This document shows, one piece after another, positions 51,142 to 59,601 of a stretch of 64,000 nucleotides of DNA. The DNA is from Haloarcula nitratireducens (GTDB lineage Archaea; Halobacteriota; Halobacteria; Halobacteriales; Haloarculaceae), in contig NZ_RKLT01000001.1 of assembly GCF_019599505.1 (NCBI RefSeq), positions 1 through 64,000 of the forward strand. The letters are read 5' to 3'. The notes under the pieces were generated by a model. That model was not told where the DNA came from. It ran no database searches and was given only the letters and a program-made list of their open reading frames with translations. The position numbers and the translations under genes were made by a program. Every line of letters begins with the position of its first letter. Positions within the stretch are counted from its first letter, which is position 1.

Positions 51142-53226
51142 TCACTCGCCGAAGACGAGATCGAGTAGCTTTCGCTCGCTGACGCGGAGGTGGCGGTTCA
51201 CCGTCGGCTGCGTGATGTCGAGCATCGACGCCACCTCCTCGCCGGTCGTCTCCCGGGGCCACTCGAAGAAGCCGCTCAGGTACGCCGTCCGGAGCACTTC
51301 GAGCTGCCGGTCGGTGAGGCGCTCTTCGAGGGCGGCGCGCGTCCCGTGCTCCGTTCGGTACCGCGTGGCCTTCTCTCGCCGCGCGTCCAACTCGACGTCG
51401 GCGTAGCGACTCGATAGTTGCTCGACGAAGGTCCGGACGTTCGTCTCTGCCGAGAGGTGGACGACGAGGCCGACGCCGGTGGCGGTCGCTTCCAGCCTCC
51501 CGAGTCGAGCCCCCTGTTCGACGACGGTTCGCGGCACCGTCGGTCCGTCGACGACCACTTCGTAATCTCCGTCGTCCGCGACCGAGGAGACCGACTTCAC
51601 GTTCGGGACCCCCTCGACGTACTCGCGCACGGTCGTCGGGTCCCGGTCGGGTATCCGGAGAAACAGCCGCGTCCGGTCGCCGCTCGGGACCACGCCCGAA
51701 CAGGTCACGGAGCGGTCGAAGCGCCGCGCCAACTGGACCGGCAGGCAGTCCGGCGCGGACAGCGAGAGGTCGAGTTCGACCACGCTGTCGGCCAACCGGC
51801 GCTCGCGCGATTCCACCTCCCGAATCGCGTTGGCGATGCTCTCGGCGAGTTCGACGAACACCGACCGGAGCGTCTCGCCGAAGCGGTCCGCCTGATCGGC
51901 GTAGACCGTCAACACGCCGTAGAGGAAGTCGTCGTGCTTCAGCGGGACGCTGATGGCCGACTGGAAGTTCCTGGAGATGGCTTCGGTCCGCCAGCGTTCC
52001 CCCCTGAGATCGTCCGCGACCGCGGGAACGACGGTCGGTTCGCCGGACCGCGCCGTCTGGACGGCGGGGGTCCCGCCGTCGCCGACCGCCGACGTGGAGA
52101 CGGTTTCGAGAAAGCCCTGGGGTCGCCCGCCCCACGTCCGGGGCTCGACGCTCGCGTCCTCACATCGTCCGAGCCACGCGAAGGTGACCCACTGTGACTC
52201 CGTCAGTTCGTCGCAGACGGCCTGCTCGATCTCCTCGCGGGTCTCGGCCTCGACGAGCGCGCGGTCGACCCGGCGGATGATGGCGTTGACCTGCTTCAAC
52301 TGCCTGAGTTCCTCGTTCTGGTGGCGGCGCTCGGCTTCGCGCTCTCTGCGGACCGTCTCCCGGTCGACTCGCGCGAGCGCGGCCGTGGCGGTGTCCGCGA
52401 GCAGGTCCACGAGCTCTCGGGGCCGACCGCCCTGATCGGCGGTCGGTGCCCGGAGACAGAGCACGCCGTGGTCGTCGAGCGGTCGATACGTCTCGCCGGT
52501 CCCGAGCGTGACGCCCTCGTCGTCGACGAAGACGTCCCAGACGAGCCCCCCGTCGGGACCGACGGTCGTCGGCGGATCGTCGGTCGGCGACGCGTCTGTG
52601 ACGGCTGCCGGGTGGAGAACGTTTTCACCCCGGTCGAACAGATAGACGGTCGCGCCGGGCGCGTCGAGGACGTCGCTCGCGGTCTCGGTGATGATCGTCG
52701 CCACCTCGTCGGTGGTCTCCGCGTGGAGCAGTCGCCTCGTCGACTCCTGGAGGGCCTCGAGCGTGTGCGCGAACTGCTGTCGATCCACCGGGTCGTCGCT
52801 GATTCCGACGGACGGACGGTTCCGTTCGCGCTCCCGATGGGCAGCGACCTCGCGGCCGACGGCGAGAAAGCGCGTCCGTCCGTTCGAGCGGTGCCGTTCG
52901 ACGGTCAGCTCGACCCAGCGGTCGGTCTCGCCCGCGCAGCGAGCGGTGAGGTGTTCGTCGCCGTCGGCGGCCGACGCGACGGCCTCGCGGGTCACCGAGG
53001 GCAACAGCGACGGCAGCGACTCGCCGACGAGCGCGTCGCCCCCGCGTCCGAAAAGTTCCCCGAACGGGTCGTTGGCGGCGACGACAGTCGCTCCCCCGTC
53101 GAGGACGAACGCGGGTTCGGGAATCCGCGCGACCAGCGTAGTCAGTAGGGCCGCCGGCGTCTCTCTTCCCGTCTCGTCGCTCTCTCCCCCGGCTTCATCA
53201 GCGGAATCGCTGACCGACTTCTCCAT
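51142..53226 (-). CDS. Bat-like regulator (PAS-GAF-GAF-HTH10)
   Basis: A 694-residue protein of the bacterioopsin-activator (Bat) type. Order: PAS domain (about 20-125; PAFVLDGGATVVAANDPFGELFG), GAF domain (about 145-295), a coiled-coil linker (RQNEELRQLKQVN type), a second GAF domain (about 320-475; FQSAISVPLKHDDFLYGVLTVYAD), the bacterioopsin-activator region (480-630) and a C-terminal HTH (LTDRQLEVLRTAYLSGFFEWPRE and TQPTVNRHLRVSERKL). It probably senses light, oxygen or a small molecule and controls transcription. ATG 53226 is preferred over a GTG at 53274. It is convergent with tusA-dsrE; a role in the sulfur block is possible but not shown. Confidence 0.86.
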   Translation of the reverse strand: MEKSVSDSADEAGGESDETGRETPAALLTTLVARIPEPAFVLDGGATVVAANDPFGELFGRGGDALVGESLPSLLPSVTREAVASAADGDEHLTARCAGETDRWVELTVERHRSNGRTRFLAVGREVAAHRERERNRPSVGISDDPVDRQQFAHTLEALQESTRRLLHAETTDEVATIITETASDVLDAPGATVYLFDRGENVLHPAAVTDASPTDDPPTTVGPDGGLVWDVFVDDEGVTLGTGETYRPLDDHGVLCLRAPTADQGGRPRELVDLLADTATAALARVDRETVRREREAERRHQNEELRQLKQVNAIIRRVDRALVEAETREEIEQAVCDELTESQWVTFAWLGRCEDASVEPRTWGGRPQGFLETVSTSAVGDGGTPAVQTARSGEPTVVPAVADDLRGERWRTEAISRNFQSAISVPLKHDDFLYGVLTVYADQADRFGETLRSVFVELAESIANAIREVESRERRLADSVVELDLSLSAPDCLPVQLARRFDRSVTCSGVVPSGDRTRLFLRIPDRDPTTVREYVEGVPNVKSVSSVADDGDYEVVVDGPTVPRTVVEQGARLGRLEATATGVGLVVHLSAETNVRTFVEQLSSRYADVELDARREKATRYRTEHGTRAALEERLTDRQLEVLRTAYLSGFFEWPRETTGEEVASMLDITQPTVNRHLRVSERKLLDLVFGE

Positions 53227-53342
53227 GCACCCCGGTCGACGCTTGGGGTACGAAAGCGTGATTTCGGCGTCCACGTCAACTACGTCACTGTAGTCCGACG
53301 TTGGTTACCACTCGCTGTGCGCGGTGACCGCGCGAAAGAGTC

Positions 53343-53999
53343 TCACTCGGCGATGTCGACCACGTCGTCCAGCCCCCAGATCTCGTAGTCGGGGCGTACC
53401 GACAGCGACGCGTCGACCCGATGCGGCCGGCGGATGAACGCCGAGTCGATGCCGGCGCCGTGCGCCGCCCGCACGTCCGACTCGTTGTCGCCGACGAACA
53501 GCGCGTCATCGACGTCGAGATCGGCGAGCGCTCGTTCGACGTAGTGGGGGTGTGGCTTCTTCCGTTCGAGGCTCTTCACCGTCGGCTCCCGGCCGTACAC
53601 CGTCTCGAAGTGCGCGGCGAGCCCGAAGTGGTCGAAGGCGAACTCGACCGTCTCCTGCTGGTTCGAGGAGACGACGCCGAGCGGCGTCTCGAACCTATCG
53701 AGCGCGTCGATGTCGTCGTAGGGTCGCTTCTTCCCGGCGGTCATCTCGGCCTGCTGGGCCGCCGAGATGGCGGCGTCGCGGGTCGACCAGAACGTCTCCG
53801 GCTCTAAGTCGTAGCGCTCACAGATCGATTCGAGTTCAGCGACGCTCACGCCGATGCTCATCGCCTCGACGTGGTCGGGGTGGGGGTCGGGGACGCCGGC
53901 GCGGGCGAACGCGTCGCGCGACCCTTCCCGGTGGGCCTCCATGCTGGTCAGCGTCAGCAAGACCCCGTCGTTGTCGAAGATGACCGCGTCGTAGCCCAT
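53343..53999 (-). CDS. HAD family hydrolase
   Basis: The 218-residue protein has the HAD motifs: motif I Asp9-Asn-Asp11 (VIFDNDGVLL), motif II Ser in GVVSSNQQ, motif III Lys in ERKKPHPHYV, and motif IV GDNESDVRAAHGAG, with a helical cap between I and II (about 18-85). This is the phosphoglycolate phosphatase/beta-phosphoglucomutase-like subfamily. The substrate is unknown. Confidence 0.87.
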   Translation of the reverse strand: MGYDAVIFDNDGVLLTLTSMEAHREGSRDAFARAGVPDPHPDHVEAMSIGVSVAELESICERYDLEPETFWSTRDAAISAAQQAEMTAGKKRPYDDIDALDRFETPLGVVSSNQQETVEFAFDHFGLAAHFETVYGREPTVKSLERKKPHPHYVERALADLDVDDALFVGDNESDVRAAHGAGIDSAFIRRPHRVDASLSVRPDYEIWGLDDVVDIAE

Positions 54000-54037
54000 G
54001 AGAAAGTAACGGCGCTCGTCCCCCGAGAGCGTTTCTA

Positions 54038-54487
54038 TTACCGACCGAGTTCGTCGCTGATGTCGAACTCCTCCGGCGGGCGACCGGCCTCGTCGATGAC
54101 CTCGTCGGAGACGACGAGCGGGCAGTCCACCCGCAGGGAGATGGCGATGCCGTCGGAGGGGCGGGCGTCGAACACCATGTCCTTCCGGCGGTCGCCGACG
54201 TACTGCTCCGTGTCGATCTTCGCGTAGAAGGTGCCGTCGGCGAGGTCGTCGATGCGCACGCGGTCGATGGCGCTGCCGAACTCCGCGACCATCTCGACCA
54301 GCAGGTCGTGGGTCAGCGGCCGCTCGAAGGGGTCGCCGTCGATGGCCAGTTGCATCGACTGGGCCTGATCCGAACTGACGAAGATCGGCAGTATCTCGCC
54401 GCGGACGTGCAGGAGGACGACGGGCGTTCCCGACCCCTCTTCGCTGACGCCGACACCGACCCCTTCGACCGTTGCCTCGTGTTCCAT
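54038..54487 (-). CDS. Bifunctional nuclease (BFN, DUF151) domain protein
   Basis: The 149-residue protein is one DUF151/BFN domain: LPIFVSSDQAQSMQLAIDGDPFERPLTHDLLVEMV, then TFYAKID and VFDARPSDGIAISLRVDCPL. BFN proteins have been reported to show DNase and RNase activity in plants; archaeal function is not settled. A CTTTTCATACC box lies about 30 nt upstream of ATG 54487. Confidence 0.88.
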   Translation of the reverse strand: MEHEATVEGVGVGVSEEGSGTPVVLLHVRGEILPIFVSSDQAQSMQLAIDGDPFERPLTHDLLVEMVAEFGSAIDRVRIDDLADGTFYAKIDTEQYVGDRRKDMVFDARPSDGIAISLRVDCPLVVSDEVIDEAGRPPEEFDISDELGR

Positions 54488-54560
54488 GCCCGCTAGTTGG
54501 GAACGCGGGTATGAAAAGCTAGGCCGGGGCGCTTTACCCGCGCCGCCCCGTAGTTCGACC

Positions 54561-54839
54561 GTGGCCGAGGACTGCTATCGCGTCGTGGTGAAACCGTCCG
54601 CACGACGGGTGAGCGCTCGCGTCGGCCGGTGGGTCAACCGGGCGGGACCGCGTCGCACCTTCGACTCGAAGGCGCTGGCCCGCGAGTGGGCGCGCACCTG
54701 CGGCGGGCCGACCGCGCCGGTCTGGATTCAGGACGCCCCGCCGTGGGCCGAGGACGACGCCGACGGCTACCTCGTGGGCCGCTCTCACGACGTCTCGCGA
54801 CCCGATCCGCCGGGTCGACAGCGGACGCTCGGTGAGTGA
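54561..54839 (+). CDS. Conserved small haloarchaeal protein, hypothetical
   Basis: A 92-residue protein from GTG 54561 (CGCTTTACC box about 27 nt upstream). It begins with VVVKPSARRVSARVGRWVN, followed by FDSKALAREWARTCGG and a Trp-rich VWIQDAPPW. The layout resembles small proteins in which a strand-rich start is followed by a helix, but I do not recognise a family. It is less acidic than its neighbours. Confidence 0.55.
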   Translation: MAEDCYRVVVKPSARRVSARVGRWVNRAGPRRTFDSKALAREWARTCGGPTAPVWIQDAPPWAEDDADGYLVGRSHDVSRPDPPGRQRTLGE

Positions 54840-54909
54840 CCGAACGTCGTCCGGCGACCGCTCGACGACCAAGCGCGGTCTTTTTCCTCGTCCGGAACCG
54901 AGACCCGCT

Positions 54910-55197
54910 ATGGACGACACGGCCGACCCCGGCGTCCGGAACGACGGCGGCGAGCGGACCACGGAGGACCTGCTGTCGGCTGATTCGGACGACGTACTGG
55001 AGACCGAGGGCGTCGACCGCTGGCAGGCGACGAAGTACATCTCGCCGTTCGTCGCCATCGGGTTGCTGGACCTCGTGCTGTTGCTCGGCTGGGGGCTCGA
55101 CCCGCTGTGGGGGTTCATGATTCTGCCGCCGATCCTGTTCGTCAGCGCGCTGGGCTGGATCGCGTTCCGGACCGGGTTCGCCAGCGACCGGACCTGA
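54910..55197 (+). CDS. Small membrane protein, hypothetical
   Basis: A 95-residue protein with an acidic 40-residue N-terminal region and two membrane segments (about 44-62 and 66-88, with WGLDPLWGFMILPPILF between). TCTTTTTCC box about 27 nt upstream of ATG 54910. It is likely real by composition and promoter; function is unknown. Confidence 0.6.
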   Translation: MDDTADPGVRNDGGERTTEDLLSADSDDVLETEGVDRWQATKYISPFVAIGLLDLVLLLGWGLDPLWGFMILPPILFVSALGWIAFRTGFASDRT

Positions 55198-55224
55198 CCG
55201 GACCGGACCTGTCCGACCGCGACG

Positions 55225-55461
55225 CTACTCCTCGAAGAGGTCGTCGACGGTCGACCGGGCGGCCAGCGCGGCGTCCTCTGCGACTCGTTCCTCGTCGAGA
55301 CGGCTCTCCGGCGCGTTGACGTAGACGTCGACCTCCAGCACGCCGTCCTCGAACGCGACCGTCACGTCGATGTCTTCGACGTCACTTTTATCGAACCGCG
55401 AGAAAACGACGTTCTCGGCCGCCTCGGCGGCCGTCTCAACGACCTCGTCGTCGGTCGGCAT
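55225..55461 (-). CDS. DUF3194 family protein
   Basis: A 78-residue acidic protein (start VVETAAEAAENVVF, then DVTVAFEDGVLEVDVYVNAP) matching DUF3194, an archaeal family that regularly follows the prefoldin beta gene. Its start lies two bases from the stop of the pfdB gene, so it is cotranscribed. Function is unknown. Confidence 0.82.
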   Translation of the reverse strand: MPTDDEVVETAAEAAENVVFSRFDKSDVEDIDVTVAFEDGVLEVDVYVNAPESRLDEERVAEDAALAARSTVDDLFEE

Positions 55462-55463
55462 CC

Positions 55464-55865
55464 TTACGCGCCGCCCGCGCCGGGACCGCCTGCCGGACCG
55501 CCGGGACCGCCCGCACCGCCGCCGCCGCCGAGCATCTGCTGGAGGTCACCCTGCAGGTCCTCGAACTGCTCTTGGACGCGCTCCTCCTGCTTTTCGAGGG
55601 TCTCGACGCGGACTTCGAGGCTGCTGACCTTCTCTTCGAGGTCGTCCTGTGCCTCGTCGAAGTCGGTCTTGACGAGCAGCTCGCCGACCTCGCGGTACAT
55701 CGTCGTATCTTTGTCGACGTCGTCGAGTTCGTCCAGCGCGGTGCGGGACTCCTGCAGGTTCGTCTCGGCCTGCTGTTTCTGCGCGGCGACCTGCTGTGCG
55801 GTCTCCTGCAGGTCCTGCAGTTCCTCGAGCTTCTCCTGTGCTTCCGGCGGAAGATTGCCCTGCAT
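55464..55865 (-). CDS. pfdB: Prefoldin subunit beta
   Basis: The 133-residue protein is one antiparallel coiled coil (about 8-50 and 70-110) joined by the [25 protein letters not shown] hairpin region, typical of archaeal prefoldin beta. With the alpha subunit (not here) it forms the hexameric chaperone that hands unfolded proteins to the thermosome. The tail is a Gly-Ala-Pro repeat of about 20 residues. ATG 55865, with a GTTTAACAC box about 28 nt before it; DUF3194 follows. Confidence 0.93.
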   Translation of the reverse strand: MQGNLPPEAQEKLEELQDLQETAQQVAAQKQQAETNLQESRTALDELDDVDKDTTMYREVGELLVKTDFDEAQDDLEEKVSSLEVRVETLEKQEERVQEQFEDLQGDLQQMLGGGGGAGGPGGPAGGPGAGGA

Positions 55866-55972
55866 ACTCCGACGGTTGGGGTCCGGCGTGTTAAACCCAC
55901 GCATCTGTACTCGCTGGTGCGCTACGAGCGGCGTCGCTCGCCGGTGGAAGGCACTACACTGATGAGGGCAAA

Positions 55973-56284
55973 CTAACTCTGTGTCGCTTCGAGCGACGGT
56001 TGAATCAGTTTCGACTCGACTTCACTGCCGAGTTCAGTGAGTGCGACCACCGATCGTCGGTCGTCGTATTCGAGAAGTCCGGCGTCGCACAGAATCGGGA
56101 TATGCACGTGGTACAGTTCGACTCGCAGCGTTTCGACCGAACTGGCGACTTCGGCGGTGGTCTCCGATTTCGCTATCGTCTCGGCGAGAGACGACAGTGA
56201 AACACCCTCACCGACTTGCAAGCAGGTAAGAACCGTGCGACGAACCTCGTCGGCCAGCGCCCGATAGATGAGGTCCAAATGCAT
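55973..56284 (-). CDS. DUF7344-type winged-helix regulator
   Basis: A 103-residue DNA-binding protein: [20 protein letters not shown] at the start, a helix-turn-helix region [15 protein letters not shown], and [33 protein letters not shown], the pattern of haloarchaeal DUF7344 winged helices. The target is unknown. ATG 56284; an ATTATATGTATATA promoter box is about 25 nt upstream. The longer frame to 56344 is less halophile-like. Confidence 0.78.
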   Translation of the reverse strand: MHLDLIYRALADEVRRTVLTCLQVGEGVSLSSLAETIAKSETTAEVASSVETLRVELYHVHIPILCDAGLLEYDDRRSVVALTELGSEVESKLIQPSLEATQS

Positions 56285-56464
56285 CTTTGATACGGCTCTG
56301 TCATCGTATATACATATAATCGCTTTGCTTGGATTCGCCAACAATACAATTAAGACCTCACAGAATTAGCGCGCTATCTGAGTATGTATTCGCTCGATTC
56401 GCCCGTGGTACAATTTCTTAATATCCCATAGTGTTTTGATAACCCTGTCCGAAACATCGATATA

Positions 56465-56707
56465 ATGACCACGGGAGAGGAGCCTCGTCCCGACGCCGTC
56501 GGGTCGGTCGTGCACGAGATAGTCGACCGTATCGCGGCCAGAGAGGGCGTCGAGCCAACTGCGTTGCCGACTCTCTCGGAGTACACCGACCCGGCGGCGC
56601 TGAACGCGCTCCTCGAAGCGACCGAATCGATAGAGGTGACCCTCGAACTCTACGGGTACGAGGTCACCGTCGACGGCGACGGGACCGTGCGCATTCGACC
56701 GACTTAG
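56465..56707 (+). CDS. HalOD1 domain protein
   Basis: An 80-residue stand-alone HalOD1 domain: VVHEIVDRIAAREGVEPTAL, YTDPAALNALLEA, and LELYGYEVTVDGDGTVRIRP. Shares plan and key residues with the proteins at 40966 and 43450. TTCTTAATATCC and GTTTTGATAACC boxes lie upstream; the second is about 30 nt before ATG 56465. Confidence 0.78.
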   Translation: MTTGEEPRPDAVGSVVHEIVDRIAAREGVEPTALPTLSEYTDPAALNALLEATESIEVTLELYGYEVTVDGDGTVRIRPT

Positions 56708-56754
56708 GACCTGAACACACTCTACACCCGACTCTCTCGGAACTGCTCGGAGCG

Positions 56755-57267
56755 CTACTCCGCCACCTCACCGACCGCCCGCTCGCGCAACTCGCCGGTC
56801 AGGTGCATCCCGTGCTGGTCGATGCGGCGGACGATGCGTTTGGCCTGCCGCGAACTGAGATACTTGTCTTCGATGGCCGCGCGGACGACGACGCCGAAAC
56901 TGCTGGTGATCTCAGCGCCGAGTCCCTGGGCCATCCGACGGACGGTTCGGTCCTCCGAGACGACGGCGACGGCCGAGCGGTCGTCGCGGTCGCGGTGGGC
57001 GAGGACGCCGGCGAGGACGGTGACGGCGGCACCGATGTCCTTCTCGCCGAGCAGCGACCGGGCCTGTTCGACCCGGTCTCCATCGACGGCCGTCTCGACG
57101 TCGCCTTCGAGGTACTCCTCGAGGTTCGTCGCGGTCGGTTCGACGCGCACCTCTTCGATGGCCGGCTCCGGGATGACTACGTCGCCGTCGAAGGCATCGA
57201 GGAGCGAGAGTTCGCCGATCTGCCCGAGGCTGTATAGCGACGTCGGCCCGACGTAGATGCGGGTCAT
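56755..57267 (-). CDS. PIN-domain-like (DUF3368-type) toxin candidate
   Basis: A 170-residue protein of the PIN-like family paired with UPF0175 antitoxins: LGQIGELSLLDAFDGDVVIPEPAIEEV, then SLLGEKDIGAAVTVLA and VVSEDRTVRRMAQGLGAEITSSFGVVVRA. The usual first catalytic Asp (in D-T/A-S) is replaced: the sequence reads VGPTSLY. Other acidic positions (Glu in EEV, Asp in KDIGAA, Asp in SEDR) remain. Activity as an RNase is therefore uncertain. ATG 57267 overlaps the stop of the antitoxin gene. Confidence 0.72.
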   Translation of the reverse strand: MTRIYVGPTSLYSLGQIGELSLLDAFDGDVVIPEPAIEEVRVEPTATNLEEYLEGDVETAVDGDRVEQARSLLGEKDIGAAVTVLAGVLAHRDRDDRSAVAVVSEDRTVRRMAQGLGAEITSSFGVVVRAAIEDKYLSSRQAKRIVRRIDQHGMHLTGELRERAVGEVAE

Positions 57268-57566
57268 AGCTCCGCGGCGGCGTCGGCGTCGAGTTCGAGG
57301 TCCGAGAGTTCGAGCTGCGTCGTCAGGTTCCGCTCGCGCGCCACGTCTAACCACTCGGCCATCGAGAGGTCGGCGATCTGGGCGGCCTCGGCCGCGGAGG
57401 CGTCGCCGGACTGATACTGCTCGACGGCGACGCGGATGCGAAGCGTCTCCAGTCCCTCCCGGAGCGCCTTCCGAATCGTCGTCGAGCGGTCCTCCGAGAG
57501 CAGTTCGGCCACCTCGTCCAGTTCGGCCTTCTCCCCGTCGGGGAGCCGTGCGCTGATCGTTGGCAT
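57264..57566 (-). CDS. UPF0175-like antitoxin
   Basis: A 100-residue protein with an N-terminal ribbon-helix-helix (MPTISARLPDGEKAELDEVAELL and RSTTIRKALREGLETLR) and a C-terminal UPF0175-like HTH (YQSGDASAAEAAQIADLSMAEWLDVARERNL). It precedes the PIN-like gene with an ATGA overlap, the standard antitoxin-toxin order. It should bind both the toxin and its own promoter. Confidence 0.77.
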   Translation of the reverse strand: MPTISARLPDGEKAELDEVAELLSEDRSTTIRKALREGLETLRIRVAVEQYQSGDASAAEAAQIADLSMAEWLDVARERNLTTQLELSDLELDADAAAEL

Positions 57567-57633
57567 CGTTTGCGCAGTAGTGTAACGTAAACGTACATCA
57601 ATGTAGGGGTCGAAGAAACGACTGTCAACGAAC

Positions 57634-57882
57634 GTGAAATACCGAGGAGAATTTAGCTCGTCCCATCCAAACCGTGATACGGTCCCCGTCGGGCTGCTCT
57701 CGCTCCGCTACGGGCTGTACGTCCTCGTCGGAACGGTGTGTGGCTGGTACGTTTACGGCGAGGCGGTCGGCCTGTCATGGCTTCGACGGCTGGGATGGAT
57801 CGCGGTCGCGGTCCTGTTCGGCGTCGGTGGCCTGCTCGCGTTCCTCGGACTCGGCCCGGAACGGAGAACCGCCAACGGTTAA
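57634..57882 (+). CDS. Small membrane protein, hypothetical
   Basis: An 82-residue protein with two membrane segments (about 22-42 and 52-75) and a short soluble N-terminus. GTG start. The stop at 57882 is 26 nt before pantoate kinase, so it may share its transcript. No family is recognised. Confidence 0.5.
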   Translation: MKYRGEFSSSHPNRDTVPVGLLSLRYGLYVLVGTVCGWYVYGEAVGLSWLRRLGWIAVAVLFGVGGLLAFLGLGPERRTANG

Positions 57883-57907
57883 GCGGGCCGTCGCCGACAC
57901 CACGGGC

Positions 57908-58738
57908 ATGAGCGACGACGCACGGGCGTTCGTCCCGGGGCACGTGACCGGTTTCTTCACGGTCGACCGGGCCGACGACCCGACGAAGGCGGGCTCTCGC
58001 GGCGGCGGACTGGCGCTCTCCGACGGCGTCTCTGTGCGGGTCGAACCCGCCGCGGAGACGACGGTCGAACTCGACGGCGAGCGAGTCGAGATGGACGCCG
58101 TCGACCGGGTGCTGGACGCGTTGCGAGCGTCGGCGACCGTCACCGCCGAGACGCCGCTGCCGCTGGGAGCGGGATTCGGCGTCTCCGGCGCGACGGCGCT
58201 GGGAACGGCGCTCGCGGCCAACGCCGCCTTCGACCGCCACCTCTCGTACAACGAACTCGTGACGGTCGCCCACGGCGCGGAGGTGCAGGCCGGGACGGGA
58301 CTGGGCGACGTGGTCGGGCAGGCCCGCGGCGGGATCCCGCTCCGCCTCGAACCCGGCGGGCCGCGGCACAACTACGTCGACGCGATCCCCGCACGCGCTC
58401 GCGTAGAATACCACACGCTCGGCGAACTCTCGACGGCCGACGTGGTCGGCGGCGACACCGAGGCGCTGACGCGGGCCGGCGAGCGCGCCCTCTCGACGGT
58501 GGTCGAGGAGCCGACGCTCGAAACCTTCACCCGCGCGGCCCGCCAGTTCTCCCGCGAGGCGGACCTGCTGACCGAAGACGTGCGAAGCGTCGTCGAGGAC
58601 GTAACCGCGGCCGGCGGCGACGCGGGGATGGCGATGCTCGGCGAGACGGTGTTCGCCGTCGGAACCGGCCTGACCGACGCCGGCTACGACGCCAACGTCT
58701 GTGAAGTGTATCCGCCCGGCGCGACCGTCGAGGAGTGA
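57908..58738 (+). CDS. Pantoate kinase
   Basis: A 276-residue GHMP-family kinase specific to archaeal CoA synthesis: VPGHVTGFFTVDRADDPTKAGSRGGGLALSDGV at the start, the ATP-binding GAGFGVSGATALGTALA, and the late GGDAGMAMLGETVFAVG. It phosphorylates pantoate to 4-phosphopantoate, the step before the ligase encoded 118 bp downstream. The start ATG 57908 begins the conserved sequence. Confidence 0.9.
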   Translation: MSDDARAFVPGHVTGFFTVDRADDPTKAGSRGGGLALSDGVSVRVEPAAETTVELDGERVEMDAVDRVLDALRASATVTAETPLPLGAGFGVSGATALGTALAANAAFDRHLSYNELVTVAHGAEVQAGTGLGDVVGQARGGIPLRLEPGGPRHNYVDAIPARARVEYHTLGELSTADVVGGDTEALTRAGERALSTVVEEPTLETFTRAARQFSREADLLTEDVRSVVEDVTAAGGDAGMAMLGETVFAVGTGLTDAGYDANVCEVYPPGATVEE

Positions 58739-58856
58739 GTCGCCGGCGTCGAGCGTCGGTGAGGACAGGCGTCGGCAGACGAATACCGACGCGACCGAGT
58801 GCCCGCGTTCGCCGCTGACCGACGACTTTTCTACGGTCCGCCATAGAACGCACGCT

Positions 58857-59600
58857 ATGAGCGACGAGGTCGAGGTCCCCGAGAGCCACCCCCGCTACGA
58901 GTCGCTGCTGACTCGCCATCGCATCGAACGCGGCGTCGACCGCGGTATCACCTCCAGACAGGGACTCATCGCGCAGGGTCGCGGTGAGGCCTACGACTAC
59001 CTCCTGGGCGAGCGAACCGTCGAGAGCGCCGACCGAGCCGAACGCGCCGCGGCGGCCTACCTCCTCCGAGCCGAGCGAGCCGTAATTTCCGTCAACGGCA
59101 ACGCGGCGGCGCTCGTCCCCGGCGAACTCGTCGAGTTGGCCGAGGCGACCGGCGCGGCGCTGGAAGTGAACCTGTTCAATCGGACCGAGGAGCGGATGGA
59201 AGCCATCGCCGGGTACCTCCGCGAACACGGCGCGACGGAGGTGCTGGGGCTGGAAGCGGACGGTCACATTCCTGGCCTCGACCACGAGCGCGGGAAGGTC
59301 GACGCCGACGGCATCGAGAGCGCCGACGTGGTGTTGGTCCCGCTGGAAGACGGCGACCGAGCCGAGGCGCTGGGCGAGATGGGCAAGACGGAACTCGTCG
59401 TCGACCTGAACCCGCTCAGCCGGTCGGCGCGGGTGGCGACGGTCCCGATGATCGACAACATCGTCCGGGCGATCCCGAACGTGACCGACCACGCGCGGGA
59501 ACTCCGCGACGACCCCGATGCGCAGGCCGAAGCCATCGAAGAGTTCGACGCCGACGAGGCGCTGTCGGCCGCCGAGCGCGCGATTCGGGAGGGCGAGTGA
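58857..59600 (+). CDS. 4-phosphopantoate--beta-alanine ligase
   Basis: A 247-residue protein of the archaeal phosphopantothenate synthetase family: HPRYESLLTRHRIERGVDRGITSRQGLIAQGRGEA, VISVNGNAAALVPGELVELA, NLFNRTEERMEAI and DLNPLSRSARVATVPMIDNIVRAIPN are all recognisable. It joins 4-phosphopantoate to beta-alanine with ATP. A CTTTTC box is about 30 nt before ATG 58857. The AAA ATPase gene starts two bases after its stop, suggesting one transcript. Confidence 0.92.
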   Translation: MSDEVEVPESHPRYESLLTRHRIERGVDRGITSRQGLIAQGRGEAYDYLLGERTVESADRAERAAAAYLLRAERAVISVNGNAAALVPGELVELAEATGAALEVNLFNRTEERMEAIAGYLREHGATEVLGLEADGHIPGLDHERGKVDADGIESADVVLVPLEDGDRAEALGEMGKTELVVDLNPLSRSARVATVPMIDNIVRAIPNVTDHARELRDDPDAQAEAIEEFDADEALSAAERAIREGE

Positions 59601-59601
59601 G

